Shown: positions 8,482-17,498, counted from the first letter of the stretch. The stretch: 64,000 bases of DNA from Cloacibacterium sp047601505 (GCF_047601505.1 NZ_JASGJD010000001.1:3224001-3288000), one strand, 5' to 3'. The notes: generated by a model not told the origin, from the letters alone. Made by a program: numbers and translations.

Positions 8482-9498
8482 ATGAACGAACCAATTATTT
8501 TAGGAATAGAATCTTCTTGCGACGATACTTCTGCAGCTATTATTAGTGGCAACACTATTTTGTCTAACATTGCAGCCAACCAAACTATTCATATAGAATA
8601 CGGTGGCGTGGTGCCAGAATTAGCATCAAGAGCTCATCAACAAAATATTATTCCTGTAGTTGAAAAATCCTTCACTAAAGCAAATATACAACAAAAAGAT
8701 ATTTCTGCCATAGGATTTACCCGAGGACCAGGCTTACTAGGTTCTCTTTTAGTAGGAACTTCTTTTGCTAAATCTCTTGCAATGAGTTTAGACGTTCCAT
8801 TAATTGAGGTAAACCATCTTCAAGCGCACATTCTTTGCCATTTTATTGAGGATGCAAATCCAATGCCACCAAAATTTCCTTTTCTTTGCCTTACTGTTTC
8901 TGGCGGACACACCATGATTGTTTTGGTTAAAGATTATTTCGACATGGAAATTATCGGAAAAACCATTGACGATGCTGCTGGTGAAGCTTTCGATAAAATT
9001 GGAAAAATTATGGATTTAGATTATCCCGCTGGTCCTATTATCGATAAATTAGCAAAATTAGGAGACGAAAAAGCTTTCTCTTTTGGGAAACCAAAATTAG
9101 AAAACTACGATTATTCTTTCAGCGGAATTAAAACTTCTGTCTTGTATTTCTTACAAAAACAACTGAAAGAAAACCCTAATTTCATCAAAGAAAATGTGGA
9201 AAATCTCTGCGCTTCTGTTCAAAAAACAATTATTGATGTTTTAATGAACAAATTAGAAAAAGCTGCTAAAGATTATAATGTGACAGAAGTTGCTATTGCT
9301 GGTGGAGTTTCTGCCAATTCGGCTCTCAGAAATGCAATGCAAAAAAATGAAGAAAAACTTGGCTGGAATGTTTACATTCCAAAATTTGAATATACAACAG
9401 ACAATGCCGCAATGATTGCGATGGTGGCAAAATTGAAATTCGAACGAGGAGAATTTACCGATTTAAAAACCAGCGCAACTGCGAGATATGATATGTGA
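8482..9498 (+). CDS. tsaD: tRNA N6-adenosine threonylcarbamoyltransferase
   Basis: TsaD transfers the threonylcarbamoyl group to A37 of ANN-decoding tRNAs, with TsaB, TsaC and TsaE (none in this window). The 338-residue length is typical. Visible family features are the ESSCDD N-terminus, the HxxxH metal motif (H112, H116), GPGLLGS, VSGGHT, AGEAFDK and GGVSANS. An in-frame TTG at 8470 would add four residues, but it overlaps the -7 box at 8465-8472, so ATG 8482 is chosen. The product is the substrate for MtaB, encoded at 56.7 kb. Confidence 0.96.
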   Translation: MNEPIILGIESSCDDTSAAIISGNTILSNIAANQTIHIEYGGVVPELASRAHQQNIIPVVEKSFTKANIQQKDISAIGFTRGPGLLGSLLVGTSFAKSLAMSLDVPLIEVNHLQAHILCHFIEDANPMPPKFPFLCLTVSGGHTMIVLVKDYFDMEIIGKTIDDAAGEAFDKIGKIMDLDYPAGPIIDKLAKLGDEKAFSFGKPKLENYDYSFSGIKTSVLYFLQKQLKENPNFIKENVENLCASVQKTIIDVLMNKLEKAAKDYNVTEVAIAGGVSANSALRNAMQKNEEKLGWNVYIPKFEYTTDNAAMIAMVAKLKFERGEFTDLKTSATARYDM

Positions 9499-9560
9499 TA
9501 ATGGAAAAGCTAATGATAAAGAAAATCACTTCTAACTTTTTAATTTTAACTTAAACAAAT

Positions 9561-10451
9561 ATGGCATCAGGCTTTTTTGCAATTTTAGACGACATTGCAG
9601 CATTAATGGACGATATTGCAGTTACCAGTAAACTCGCAACTCAAAAAACTGCCGGAATTTTAGGAGACGATTTAGCTGTAAATGCCGAAAAAGCAACTGG
9701 CTTCTTATCTTCAAGAGAATTACCTGTACTTTGGGCAATTACAAAAGGGTCATTTATTAACAAACTCATCATTCTACCAATAATTTTCCTTCTAAATTGG
9801 CTATTTCCTATCGCTATAAAAATTGCTTTAATTCTCGGAGGAATCTATTTAGCCTACGAAGGTGTAGAAAAAATTATAGAATTCTTTTTTCATAGAGATA
9901 AAAAAGGACACGAAGTAATAGAAGAAAGCTCTCTAAAAGAAGAAGATGAACACTCCGAAAAAGCAAAAATAAGCTCAGCTATTAAGACAGATTTTATCCT
10001 TTCTTTAGAAATTGTAATTATCGCTTTGGGAACGGTTATAGAAAAAGAACATCCTTTAGTTACACAAATTATTGTGGTTTCTTTGGTTGCTATTCTCGCA
10101 ACAATAGGTGTTTATGGCATTGTAGCCCTTATCGTTAGGATGGACGACGCAGGCTTTTTCTTAATGAAAAAATCTAAAAACAAAGGCTTTTTGTCAAAAT
10201 TAGGAGAAATTTTAGTAAAAGCATTGCCTATCGTTATCAAAATTCTTGGCGTTGTAGGCACCATTGCTCTCATATTGGTTTCTGGTGGAATTTTTCTACA
10301 CAACATAGATTACATTCATCACATTATTCCGCATACTATTCCTTCAACAATAATTGAATTCGGACTTGGAATTGTTTTTGGTTTGGTAGCAGTCTTATTG
10401 ATGACCATTTTTAAGAAAATAAGTTCTAAATTAAAATCTACAAAAGCATAA
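9561..10451 (+). CDS. DUF808 (YedI-like) integral membrane protein
   Basis: A 296-residue membrane protein whose N-terminus (MASGFFAILDDIA, then LMDDIAV) is diagnostic of the DUF808/YedI family. A loop near residues 112-140 is charged (EESSLKEEDEHSEK). At least five hydrophobic segments follow around residues 70-105, 150-195, 220-245 and 262-285. The family is conserved in bacteria but its function is unknown; a transport role is only a guess. It lies 62 bp after tsaD and 10 bp before rsmE, so it is probably co-transcribed with rsmE. Confidence 0.88.
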   Translation: MASGFFAILDDIAALMDDIAVTSKLATQKTAGILGDDLAVNAEKATGFLSSRELPVLWAITKGSFINKLIILPIIFLLNWLFPIAIKIALILGGIYLAYEGVEKIIEFFFHRDKKGHEVIEESSLKEEDEHSEKAKISSAIKTDFILSLEIVIIALGTVIEKEHPLVTQIIVVSLVAILATIGVYGIVALIVRMDDAGFFLMKKSKNKGFLSKLGEILVKALPIVIKILGVVGTIALILVSGGIFLHNIDYIHHIIPHTIPSTIIEFGLGIVFGLVAVLLMTIFKKISSKLKSTKA

Positions 10452-10461
10452 TTTCCACAGA

Positions 10462-11175
10462 ATGAAACTTTTTTTCGGACAAATAAAACCTGAGATAAAA
10501 ATTAACGAAGAAGAACAACAACACATCGTGAAAGTTCTTCGTATGCGAGAAGGAGAAGAGATTTCTATCACCGATGGCGAAGGGAATTTGGCAACCGGAA
10601 ATCTTATTTTCGAGGGTAAAAAAGTTTCTTTGGATGTAAAAGAAGTTAAAGAAAATTTACCAGATTTTTCGCCAAAACTACATATTGCGATTGCTCCCAC
10701 AAAAAATATCGACAGGATAGAATTTTTTGTTGAAAAAGCTACGGAAATGGCAATTTCTGAAATTACCATCCTACAAACCGAAAAAACAGAGCGCAAAAAT
10801 CTAAACATTGACAAACTCAGAAAGCAAGCGATTGCAGCTTCTAAACAAAGTTTAAGATTTCATTTTCCTAAAATTAATGATTTGACAAAACTTTCAGATT
10901 TTATAAAAAATGTAAATGCTGAAACAACATTTGTAGCACATTGTGACGAAAATTTTGAAAGAACAGAATTGAAAAATCTACAAAAATCTTTCGACTCCGC
11001 TCAAAATGACAATATTACATTTTTAATTGGTCCAGAAGGCGATTTTTCTGAAAAAGAAATAAAATTACTCGCTGAAAAAGGTATTAAAGCCGTTTCTCTT
11101 GGAAACCAAAGACTCAGAACCGAAACTGCCGGAGTTTTTGTAGCAGCGTGGAATTATGAGAAAATTTTTGATTAA
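10462..11175 (+). CDS. rsmE: 16S rRNA (uracil(1498)-N3)-methyltransferase
   Basis: RsmE is a SPOUT methyltransferase that methylates U1498 in helix 44 of 16S rRNA. The 237-residue protein has an N-terminal PUA-like domain (about 1-75) and a C-terminal trefoil-knot SAM domain. Knot motifs are clear: IGPEGDFSEKE near 188-200 and SLGNQRLRTETA near 212-224. It starts 10 bp after the DUF808 gene, suggesting one transcript. Confidence 0.93.
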   Translation: MKLFFGQIKPEIKINEEEQQHIVKVLRMREGEEISITDGEGNLATGNLIFEGKKVSLDVKEVKENLPDFSPKLHIAIAPTKNIDRIEFFVEKATEMAISEITILQTEKTERKNLNIDKLRKQAIAASKQSLRFHFPKINDLTKLSDFIKNVNAETTFVAHCDENFERTELKNLQKSFDSAQNDNITFLIGPEGDFSEKEIKLLAEKGIKAVSLGNQRLRTETAGVFVAAWNYEKIFD

Positions 11176-11210
11176 GTAATTCATCATATTAATGTCAAAC
11201 ATTTAGTAAA

Positions 11211-11699
11211 ATGAAATTTTTAAATTTAATTTTGATTTTCGCTTCTGTAATATGTTTTGCACAAAAAATTGAGTGGAATTCTGAAAGGAAACTGACAGCA
11301 AATGATTTTAAAGGTGAAATTCCTTTAATTAAATCTCAAGAGGCAGCAGGTTCAATGATTACGCTTGAGTATAAAATTATTTCGACTTCAATTTGGAATG
11401 GAAAAATCAAGATTAATATTTTCCCAACATTCGATACATCAATGTCGTGGATAGAACCAATTTCAATTAATGAAAGTTTAATAAATCATGAACAAAAACA
11501 TTTTGATATTGGAAAAATCTATTCTGAAAAACTACAAAAAATAGTAGATAGAAAAATAAAAACTACAAAAGATTTTAATGAAAATTTTAAAATTTATTAT
11601 GATGAAATTTACGATGAATTCTATAAATTTCAATCAGATTATGATTTAGCAACTGAACATGGACGAAATATTGAAGTCCAAAAAAATATGATATTTTAA
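11211..11699 (+). CDS. DUF922-like secreted protein with HEXXH-type motif
   Basis: A 162-residue protein with an N-terminal signal peptide (cleavage after about residue 18, at CFAQ). The mature part contains NHEQKHFDIG, an HExxH signature (H93, E94, H97) that in the DUF922 family suggests a zinc-dependent peptidase. Activity is not proved by sequence. WNSERKLTANDFKGE near residue 22 is also typical of DUF922-like proteins. It lies 35 bp after rsmE and converges with trmH. Confidence 0.7.
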   Translation: MKFLNLILIFASVICFAQKIEWNSERKLTANDFKGEIPLIKSQEAAGSMITLEYKIISTSIWNGKIKINIFPTFDTSMSWIEPISINESLINHEQKHFDIGKIYSEKLQKIVDRKIKTTKDFNENFKIYYDEIYDEFYKFQSDYDLATEHGRNIEVQKNMIF

Positions 11700-11744
11700 T
11701 TAATGAAATGTTGGATAATTTCAATTAAATTAGTTTAACAATAT

Positions 11745-12410
11745 TCACTTTTTCAAAAACCTTTCCAAAAGTTCTTCTCCGCTTCTAATAGAATTCACCG
11801 TCCAACGGATTTTCATTTCCAACAACTTTTCATCAGAAAGTTTATAGTCAATCCCTGATTTCATGAGTTTTTGCTTCAGTTCATACATACAAATTGCAGC
11901 GGCAACAGACACATTAAAACTCTTAGTAAAACCATACATCGGAATCGCCAAAGTTTCGTCTGCAAATCCCAAAACTTCGTCAGAAACCCCTTCTAATTCT
12001 GTCCCGAAAACCAAAGCAATGGGTTCTTTTATTTCGTAATCTGGCAACATTGTCGCATTTTTTTCTGGAGAAACCGCCAAAATTCTGTACCCTCTGTTTT
12101 TAATTTCCTTCAAAGAATCTATATTATTTGGCATTTTTTCTACTTGTACCCAAGTTTCGGCTCCTTTGGTTACTTTTAAATTCGGATTAAAAACATTTTC
12201 TTCTTCCAAAGCCACCACATGATGAAAAGCGCACGCTTCCACACTTCTTACAATTGCTGCAGCATTCCGAAACTGATATACATCTTCCATCACAGGAAGC
12301 ACAAAATCGCTACTTTCTTTAGAAAAATGCTCAATTTTACTTAATCGTTCATCGGTAAGAAATTGTTTTAAATAATCAAAAGTTTCTTGAAGTTTATCTT
12401 TAGGAATCAT
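11745..12410 (-). CDS. trmH: tRNA/rRNA ribose 2'-O-methyltransferase, SpoU/TrmH type
   Basis: A 221-residue SPOUT methyltransferase. The knot motifs are FGTELEGVSDE near residue 132 and IPMYGFTKSFNVSVAAA near 151-167. TrmH methylates the ribose of G18 in tRNAs; close relatives act on rRNA, so TrmH is the most likely but not the only reading. The start is taken as the ATG at 12410 (MIPKDKL); an in-frame TTG at 12425 gives five more residues without support. It diverges from ansA. Confidence 0.85.
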   Translation of the reverse strand: MIPKDKLQETFDYLKQFLTDERLSKIEHFSKESSDFVLPVMEDVYQFRNAAAIVRSVEACAFHHVVALEEENVFNPNLKVTKGAETWVQVEKMPNNIDSLKEIKNRGYRILAVSPEKNATMLPDYEIKEPIALVFGTELEGVSDEVLGFADETLAIPMYGFTKSFNVSVAAAICMYELKQKLMKSGIDYKLSDEKLLEMKIRWTVNSIRSGEELLERFLKK

Positions 12411-12496
12411 TTTACAAAATTGCAAAATATTTTAGAAATTAACTTTAAATTTTTAACTTTAAACCCGAAAAAAATCTACAAAAAAGAAAAATTTAA

Positions 12497-13522
12497 ATGA
12501 AAAGAAAAGTCCTTATCATCTATACTGGCGGAACCATTGGGATGGAAAAAGATTATGAAACTGGAAGTTTAAGAGCTTTTGATTTCAATCATATTTTCAA
12601 TAAAATACCAGAAATGAACCTTTTGGAGTGCGAAATTACCGTTCACCAATTTTCAGAACCACTAGATTCTTCGGATGTAGGACCAAAAGAGTGGAAAGAA
12701 ATTGCCACACTTGTAGAAAAAAACTACAAAAATTTTGATGGATTTTTGATTCTTCACGGTACAGATACCATGGCTTATACCGCTTCTGCACTTAGTTTTA
12801 TGCTTAATAATCTTAAAAAACCAGTAATTCTTACAGGTTCTCAATTGCCAATTGGAGATTTAAGAACAGATGCCAAAGAAAATTTATTAACCAGTCTTTA
12901 TTATGCAAGTTTGTACGAAAATAATGAAGCCGTTGTGCAAGAAGTTGCGCTTTATTTTGAATATAAATTATTGAGAGGAAACCGTTGTTTGAAGTATTCA
13001 GCGGAAAATTTTGATGCTTTTATCAGTCCAAACTATCCTATTTTAGGAGAATCTGGAGTTCACTTGAAGGTAGAAGAATCAAGATTATTTAAAAATGAAA
13101 ATAATGAACCTTTTTATGCCGATTTACATTTAAGCGACAGCGTTTTTCTTTGGAGAATTTTCCCAGGAATTAACTTAGAGCACTTACCTGTTACTTCTCA
13201 ATTAAAAGTTTTAATCTTACAAGTTTTTGGTTCTGGAACAATTTTCAGTAATAAAAAAACAGAAGAAATTTTACAAAAAATAAAAGATAACGGAACTGAA
13301 ATCATTGTAATTTCCCAATGTATCTCCGGTGGAATAAGCATTGGAAAATACAATAACAGCAATGTTTTTAAGAAAGTAGGAGCAATTAGCGGACAAGATA
13401 TTACAGCAGAAAGTGCTTTAGCAAAAGCAATGCATATTATTGACAATCCTAAATACAAAGGAAGTTTTGCCGAAAATTTTTCTAAAAATCTACGTGGAGA
13501 AATTTCTGAAATTGAATTATAA
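12497..13522 (+). CDS. ansA: Type I (cytoplasmic) L-asparaginase
   Basis: Hydrolyses asparagine to aspartate and ammonia. The 341-residue protein has the N-terminal YTGGTIGM motif carrying the nucleophilic Thr (T13), and the second catalytic segment HGTDTMAYTASAL near residue 87. No signal peptide is present, which fits the cytoplasmic type I enzyme. The gap to trmH (12411-12496) contains 7-bp-phased AACTTTA-type sequence. The stop codon lies 5 bp before the -7 box of tRNA-Ser. Confidence 0.92.
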   Translation: MKRKVLIIYTGGTIGMEKDYETGSLRAFDFNHIFNKIPEMNLLECEITVHQFSEPLDSSDVGPKEWKEIATLVEKNYKNFDGFLILHGTDTMAYTASALSFMLNNLKKPVILTGSQLPIGDLRTDAKENLLTSLYYASLYENNEAVVQEVALYFEYKLLRGNRCLKYSAENFDAFISPNYPILGESGVHLKVEESRLFKNENNEPFYADLHLSDSVFLWRIFPGINLEHLPVTSQLKVLILQVFGSGTIFSNKKTEEILQKIKDNGTEIIVISQCISGGISIGKYNNSNVFKKVGAISGQDITAESALAKAMHIIDNPKYKGSFAENFSKNLRGEISEIEL

Positions 13523-13526
13523 CCAC

Positions 13527-13534
13527 TACATTTG
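13527..13534 (+). promoter_or_regulatory. -7 promoter box of tRNA-Ser
   Basis: TACATTTG, an exact TAnnTTTG match, begins 5 bp after the ansA stop and ends 12 bp before the first base of the tRNA. Confidence 0.55.
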
Positions 13535-13546
13535 CAATCTTGAAAA

Positions 13547-13633
13547 AGAAAGGTGTCCGAGTGGTTGAAGGAGCTACCCTGGAAAGGTAGTATACGGGTA
13601 ACTGTATCGAGGGTTCGAATCCCTTCCTTTCTG
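13547..13633 (+). tRNA. tRNA-Ser (GGA anticodon)
   Basis: An 87-nt class II tRNA. The acceptor strands AGAAAGG (13547-13553) and CCTTTCT (13626-13632) pair perfectly, with discriminator G at 13633. The anticodon stem is CTACC/GGTAG with loop CTGGAAA, giving anticodon GGA at 13581-13583. A long variable arm and the GGTTCGAATC T-arm are present. CCA is not encoded. Confidence 0.96.
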
Positions 13634-13634
13634 C

Positions 13635-13664
13635 AAAAATCCATCATTAATTTGATGGATTTTT
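13635..13664. terminator. Bidirectional terminator between tRNA-Ser and the FAD oxidoreductase gene
   Basis: AAAAATCCATCA pairs with TGATGGATTTTT around a short TTAAT loop. It is flanked by A and T runs, so it can end both the tRNA transcript and the convergent oxidoreductase gene, whose stop codon begins at once. Confidence 0.8.
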
Positions 13665-14690
13665 TTATTGAAATCTTTTCAAATCTACTTCGGGATGAAT
13701 TTCTTCTCCATTTTCTAGATGATTGTACAAGTTAATTGCAAAGTAATTCCCGTTGAGAATTCCTCTTGCTCCTAATCCGTTAAAAACATATATGTTTTTA
13801 AATTGAGGGTGATTTCCCACAATTGGTCTTCTGTCTTTCACTGTGGGTCTTAAACCGAATTTAACATCCAAAACTTCAAAATCTTTAGGATAAAACTCAG
13901 ATAAAGCATCTCTTAACTTTTCTACCGCAGAATCATCAATTTCTTGATGGGTTTGTTCTCTGTCGTAAGTTCCGCCATAATAATAAGAATCATCATTAAG
14001 TGGAAAAATAAAATGTTTCTTTTTCATTGTATAGTCTTCATCAATTTTCTCAGAAAGTTTCACTTCTAAATGATGTCCTTTATTAGGTTCTACAGGAATT
14101 TCAGAGAAAAAAGGATTGTCTTTTACGCCCATTCCTTCAGCAAAAACGATGTTTTTAAACTGAAAATCTTTGTAAATAGAAGAATCTGTATTGAGTAATC
14201 TATAATTAAACTTTTCACGAATTAAAGTTCCTTTTCTATCTAAATAACTAAATAAATCATGAAAAAAGCTCCTAACGTCTAATCTTGCAGATTGATTTAC
14301 TTTTCCGCATCCGTGAGGATTTTTAACTGAATTCAATTCTATAAAATCATCAGACAAAAATTGAACATCTTGCGATTTTTTTAACCAAAGTTCTTTTTCT
14401 TTTTCATCGTGAAAAACTCTTAGAATTGGTTTATCAATCAAATAATTCTTTAGAGTATAAATTTCAATTTCCGAAAGTGTTTTTTTAAGCGAATCAATTT
14501 GTTCTTGAGCCAACCAAAATGTTGTAAATCTCTTTAAAACCGCAGGATTAATGATACCGGCAGAAAACATAGAAGCACCTTTTTTTCCTTCGGAAAAAAG
14601 ATAAAAACTTTTGTTATTTTTAATTAATTGATGAGCAAAAAACAAAGCTGCATAGCCATCACCAACGATTATATAATCTACGTTTTTCAT
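13665..14690 (-). CDS. FAD-dependent oxidoreductase (DAO family)
   Basis: A 341-residue flavoprotein with a Rossmann dinucleotide motif at the N-terminus (VGDGYAALF, G10, G12), a central substrate domain and a C-terminal KFGLRPTVKDRRPIVG segment followed by GLGARGI, typical of D-amino-acid/glycine oxidase-like proteins. The substrate is unknown. There is no signal peptide, so it is probably cytoplasmic. It lies downstream of the gld operon but is split from it by the terminator at 14702-14734. Its own -7 box sits in the loop of that terminator. Confidence 0.85.
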   Translation of the reverse strand: MKNVDYIIVGDGYAALFFAHQLIKNNKSFYLFSEGKKGASMFSAGIINPAVLKRFTTFWLAQEQIDSLKKTLSEIEIYTLKNYLIDKPILRVFHDEKEKELWLKKSQDVQFLSDDFIELNSVKNPHGCGKVNQSARLDVRSFFHDLFSYLDRKGTLIREKFNYRLLNTDSSIYKDFQFKNIVFAEGMGVKDNPFFSEIPVEPNKGHHLEVKLSEKIDEDYTMKKKHFIFPLNDDSYYYGGTYDREQTHQEIDDSAVEKLRDALSEFYPKDFEVLDVKFGLRPTVKDRRPIVGNHPQFKNIYVFNGLGARGILNGNYFAINLYNHLENGEEIHPEVDLKRFQ

Positions 14691-14701
14691 AAAAAATAAA
14701 T

Positions 14702-14734
14702 AAAAAAACCTAAGTACAAATATACTTAGGTTTT
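14702..14734 (-). terminator. Terminator of the gld operon, containing the next gene's promoter box
   Basis: AAAACCTAAGTA (14705-14716) pairs with TACTTAGGTTTT (14723-14734) around a 6-base loop. On the minus strand it ends in a run of seven T. It lies 25 bp after the gldN stop. Confidence 0.88.
14717..14724 (-). promoter_or_regulatory. -7 promoter box of the FAD oxidoreductase gene, in a terminator loop
   Basis: On the minus strand this reads TATATTTG (TAnnTTTG). It occupies the loop and the adjoining stem bases of the gldN terminator, about 26 bp before the oxidoreductase ATG. The predicted transcript starts inside the 3' half of the hairpin. Confidence 0.5.
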
Positions 14735-14758
14735 AGTTTATATAAGATATGAGGTCTG

Positions 14759-15850
14759 TTAATAATTCCACATATCGTTTTCCATTTCTAGAATTTGAGC
14801 TTTAATTCTCTCACTTTCTTCCAATTGTTCTTCTGCATCGTGAGGAATATAATCGCTGATTTTACCAGTTCCTAAACCGTTGTCTGATTTGTAGATAATA
14901 GAAGAAAATCTTCTAGCATTCAACACATCATCATAAGTAATATCTGATGAAAGATTTTTACCATTGAAAACGATTTGGTTAGCCAAAACTTCTCTAGCAT
15001 CTGGATAATATACCCAGAAAAGGTCTATCAATTCATCTTTATTACCAAGAGATTGTCCATCAGCAGTTTTTTCAGCCATCATAGAAGGATCTGGTCCCAT
15101 AGCAGCAATACCAAGAAGTCTGTATTTCATTTGACCATCTCTTCTATCTACATACCACATTCCTTTTATTTTAAGAAGCTTTACATTTTCTGTTTTAGTT
15201 TCTATAATATCAGTACCAGCTTTAATATCTTCTGGAGTAATTTTATCACCAGAATTTCTTTTATCAATTAACCATGGAGTTTCCACAGTAACTTTTAATC
15301 TCTGCTGAATTTGGTCTGGTGTAAGCTTAGTTGTAAACATTTCATCATCATAAACTTCTTTTATTTTACCATTATTGATATTATCTAACAATATTTGATA
15401 AAGAGATTTATTAGAAGAAACTAAACCATCAGCATTATGATAAAAAGGCTGATTGATTTTTTCGTTCATATCAATAATTTCCCAAACAACCATACTTCTA
15501 AGCACGTCTTTATCTTCAATAAACCCATAATCAATTGGTTTATTTTTAACAGAAACCAAAGAATCGCCAACTTTTACTTTCAGCATATCTCTATATTTTC
15601 TGTAAGTAGAAGGAGATTTAGCATTTAGAATATTAAGTGAAGTAATTGGCTCATCATTTTCTTCCAAATTTTCTGTAGCCACAGGTGTACTTACAGGAGG
15701 AGCAGTATCTACTACTGCTGCTGGTTCTACAGGAGCTGCATTAGCTTTTTTAGTTGTTTTGGCTTTAGTTCTTTTCTTAGTTGATTTCTTTTTTTGAGCA
15801 TCAACCGAAAGAAAACTTAGCGCTAATAGAAGTATTACAATCTTTTTCAT
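14759..15850 (-). CDS. gldN: Gliding motility / type IX secretion protein GldN
   Basis: GldN (PorN) is a periplasmic component that, with the lipoprotein GldK, builds the ring beneath the outer membrane in the type IX secretion system. The 363-residue protein has a signal peptide (cleavage near residue 18, VDAQ), then a Lys/Thr-rich and Pro/Ala/Val-rich low-complexity stretch (about 20-60), then the conserved GldN domain. It is the last gene of the gldK-L-M-N block, 33 bp after gldM, and is followed by a strong terminator. Confidence 0.95.
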   Translation of the reverse strand: MKKIVILLLALSFLSVDAQKKKSTKKRTKAKTTKKANAAPVEPAAVVDTAPPVSTPVATENLEENDEPITSLNILNAKSPSTYRKYRDMLKVKVGDSLVSVKNKPIDYGFIEDKDVLRSMVVWEIIDMNEKINQPFYHNADGLVSSNKSLYQILLDNINNGKIKEVYDDEMFTTKLTPDQIQQRLKVTVETPWLIDKRNSGDKITPEDIKAGTDIIETKTENVKLLKIKGMWYVDRRDGQMKYRLLGIAAMGPDPSMMAEKTADGQSLGNKDELIDLFWVYYPDAREVLANQIVFNGKNLSSDITYDDVLNARRFSSIIYKSDNGLGTGKISDYIPHDAEEQLEESERIKAQILEMENDMWNY

Positions 15851-15883
15851 TTGAAATGATGATATTATAGTATTATAACTAAA

Positions 15884-17449
15884 TTATTGTACATTTATTA
15901 CAATTGGGCTTATTCTTTTTAAAGTTTGCCCTCCTAATCCAGAAGCAGTAGCTTGAATTCCCGCAATATAAACTATGTCTCCAGATCTTAAATTCTTAGT
16001 AAGTCCTGCAACAGAGCTTAGAGAACTTCCATTTACAAACATTGCAGCTTTACCTGGAACTTTGAATTTAAATCCTGTAACAGTGAATGTAACTGGGAAA
16101 TCAAATTCTGGAATTGCAGCAGAAACCGTCTGATTTGCAATAGAACTTGCAGGCATAGAAAGTTCATTTTCTCCTCTAATTTGTCCTTGTGGAGGAGGAA
16201 CATTTTTAATTCTGAAATCAAATTTCTGAGAAATAACTTTACCGCCAGGTCCTTTTCCAGAAATAGTAAGAGAAACTGTATTGCCACTACCTGGAGTAAC
16301 CGTCCATTTACCACCACTACCAGATACAGAAGTACCAGGAGCAGAAAGCGTAAGACCAGAAGTATTAGCTCCTAAAATAGAACCAGAAATTGGGTTAGCA
16401 ACTCCTCTGTAAAGAACATTCATTTTATCCGCAGACAAAATAGCCCCTTCTTGAGCTTTAAGAGCTTCAGAACCAGAAACTACACTATATTTGAATGTAT
16501 AAGGCATAGTAACCACTTTTCCTTTGTCTCCGTTAAAATAAATATTTCCTCCAATAGTATGTTCACCAAGGTCTCCACCAAGATTTAAAACACCTTGTCC
16601 GTTTACCACTTGTGCATTATCAATTCTTAATCCTGGCAATGTGCTAGCGTAGGTTCCAATTAGAACTTTAGCAGTAGCTGTTTCACCTTTTTGGATAGCT
16701 GTAGGCCCTGCAACAATGGCTTCATAAGCATTGAACTGAATATCTGCATCTACTTTTTCTTTCAACATTAAAGAAAGTGTATTAGATTGTAGATTTCTAG
16801 CTTCAGATTGAATTACTTCAAGATTTGCTAAAGCCGCCACCAAAGGTTGATTATAAAATTTATACTGTAACCAAGTTTTTCCTTGTTTGTTTTTACCTTT
16901 AGGGAAATCAGATACTAAGTTTTCATTAGCTCTACTTACTACAGATTTAAAATCTGGAAGATTAGAGAAATTTTGATTGATAAAATCTTTAAGAGCAGTC
17001 ATTTTAAGCTTAAGCTCCATAGATTTATCCGAAGGAAAAGCTTCATCTCCTCCTTTAAAAAAAGTATATGTAGAAGGTTCTGTATTATTTAAAGCTGCAA
17101 AATTTTCTTCTGGATCTAATTCAGGATTATACTCTGCTTTTGCTTTCATATTTAATTTAGTTTCCTCAATTGAATTAACTAAACCATCTACAACATCTTT
17201 CATTTTTAGGTATTGAGTATTTGCAACACCAAAAGTTTCAGGACTGTTTTTAGCTTTTTCTCTTAAAGTTGTTTCAAAAATACCTGTATTTTGATTTTCT
17301 GTTAAAAGTCTAGTATTTTCGAGAGACCTGTAGGTACTTTCGTAAGATCTTATAATTTCTTGATCTATCGACATTGCCATCATCGCAATGAAAACAAGAT
17401 ACATCAAGTTAATCATTTTCTGACGTGGTGATAATTTTCCTTTTGCCAT
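15884..17449 (-). CDS. gldM: Gliding motility / type IX secretion motor protein GldM
   Basis: GldM (PorM) has one inner-membrane helix and a long periplasmic part. It forms, with GldL, the proton-driven motor that energises type IX secretion and gliding. The 521-residue protein begins MAKGKLSPRQKMINLMYLV, the family hallmark, with the transmembrane helix near residues 14-32. A helical segment (about 35-220) and three or four beta-rich domains follow. The spacing to gldL is 49 bp, consistent with one operon. Confidence 0.96.
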   Translation of the reverse strand: MAKGKLSPRQKMINLMYLVFIAMMAMSIDQEIIRSYESTYRSLENTRLLTENQNTGIFETTLREKAKNSPETFGVANTQYLKMKDVVDGLVNSIEETKLNMKAKAEYNPELDPEENFAALNNTEPSTYTFFKGGDEAFPSDKSMELKLKMTALKDFINQNFSNLPDFKSVVSRANENLVSDFPKGKNKQGKTWLQYKFYNQPLVAALANLEVIQSEARNLQSNTLSLMLKEKVDADIQFNAYEAIVAGPTAIQKGETATAKVLIGTYASTLPGLRIDNAQVVNGQGVLNLGGDLGEHTIGGNIYFNGDKGKVVTMPYTFKYSVVSGSEALKAQEGAILSADKMNVLYRGVANPISGSILGANTSGLTLSAPGTSVSGSGGKWTVTPGSGNTVSLTISGKGPGGKVISQKFDFRIKNVPPPQGQIRGENELSMPASSIANQTVSAAIPEFDFPVTFTVTGFKFKVPGKAAMFVNGSSLSSVAGLTKNLRSGDIVYIAGIQATASGLGGQTLKRISPIVINVQ

Positions 17450-17498
17450 TTTAATTCTTTTTTCTAAAGTTTTTAATTAATTAAAATATTAAAGAAAA

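Noticed and set aside
13553..13735. Frame running through tRNA-Ser
   Set aside because: It covers the tRNA and its terminator, so it is not coding.
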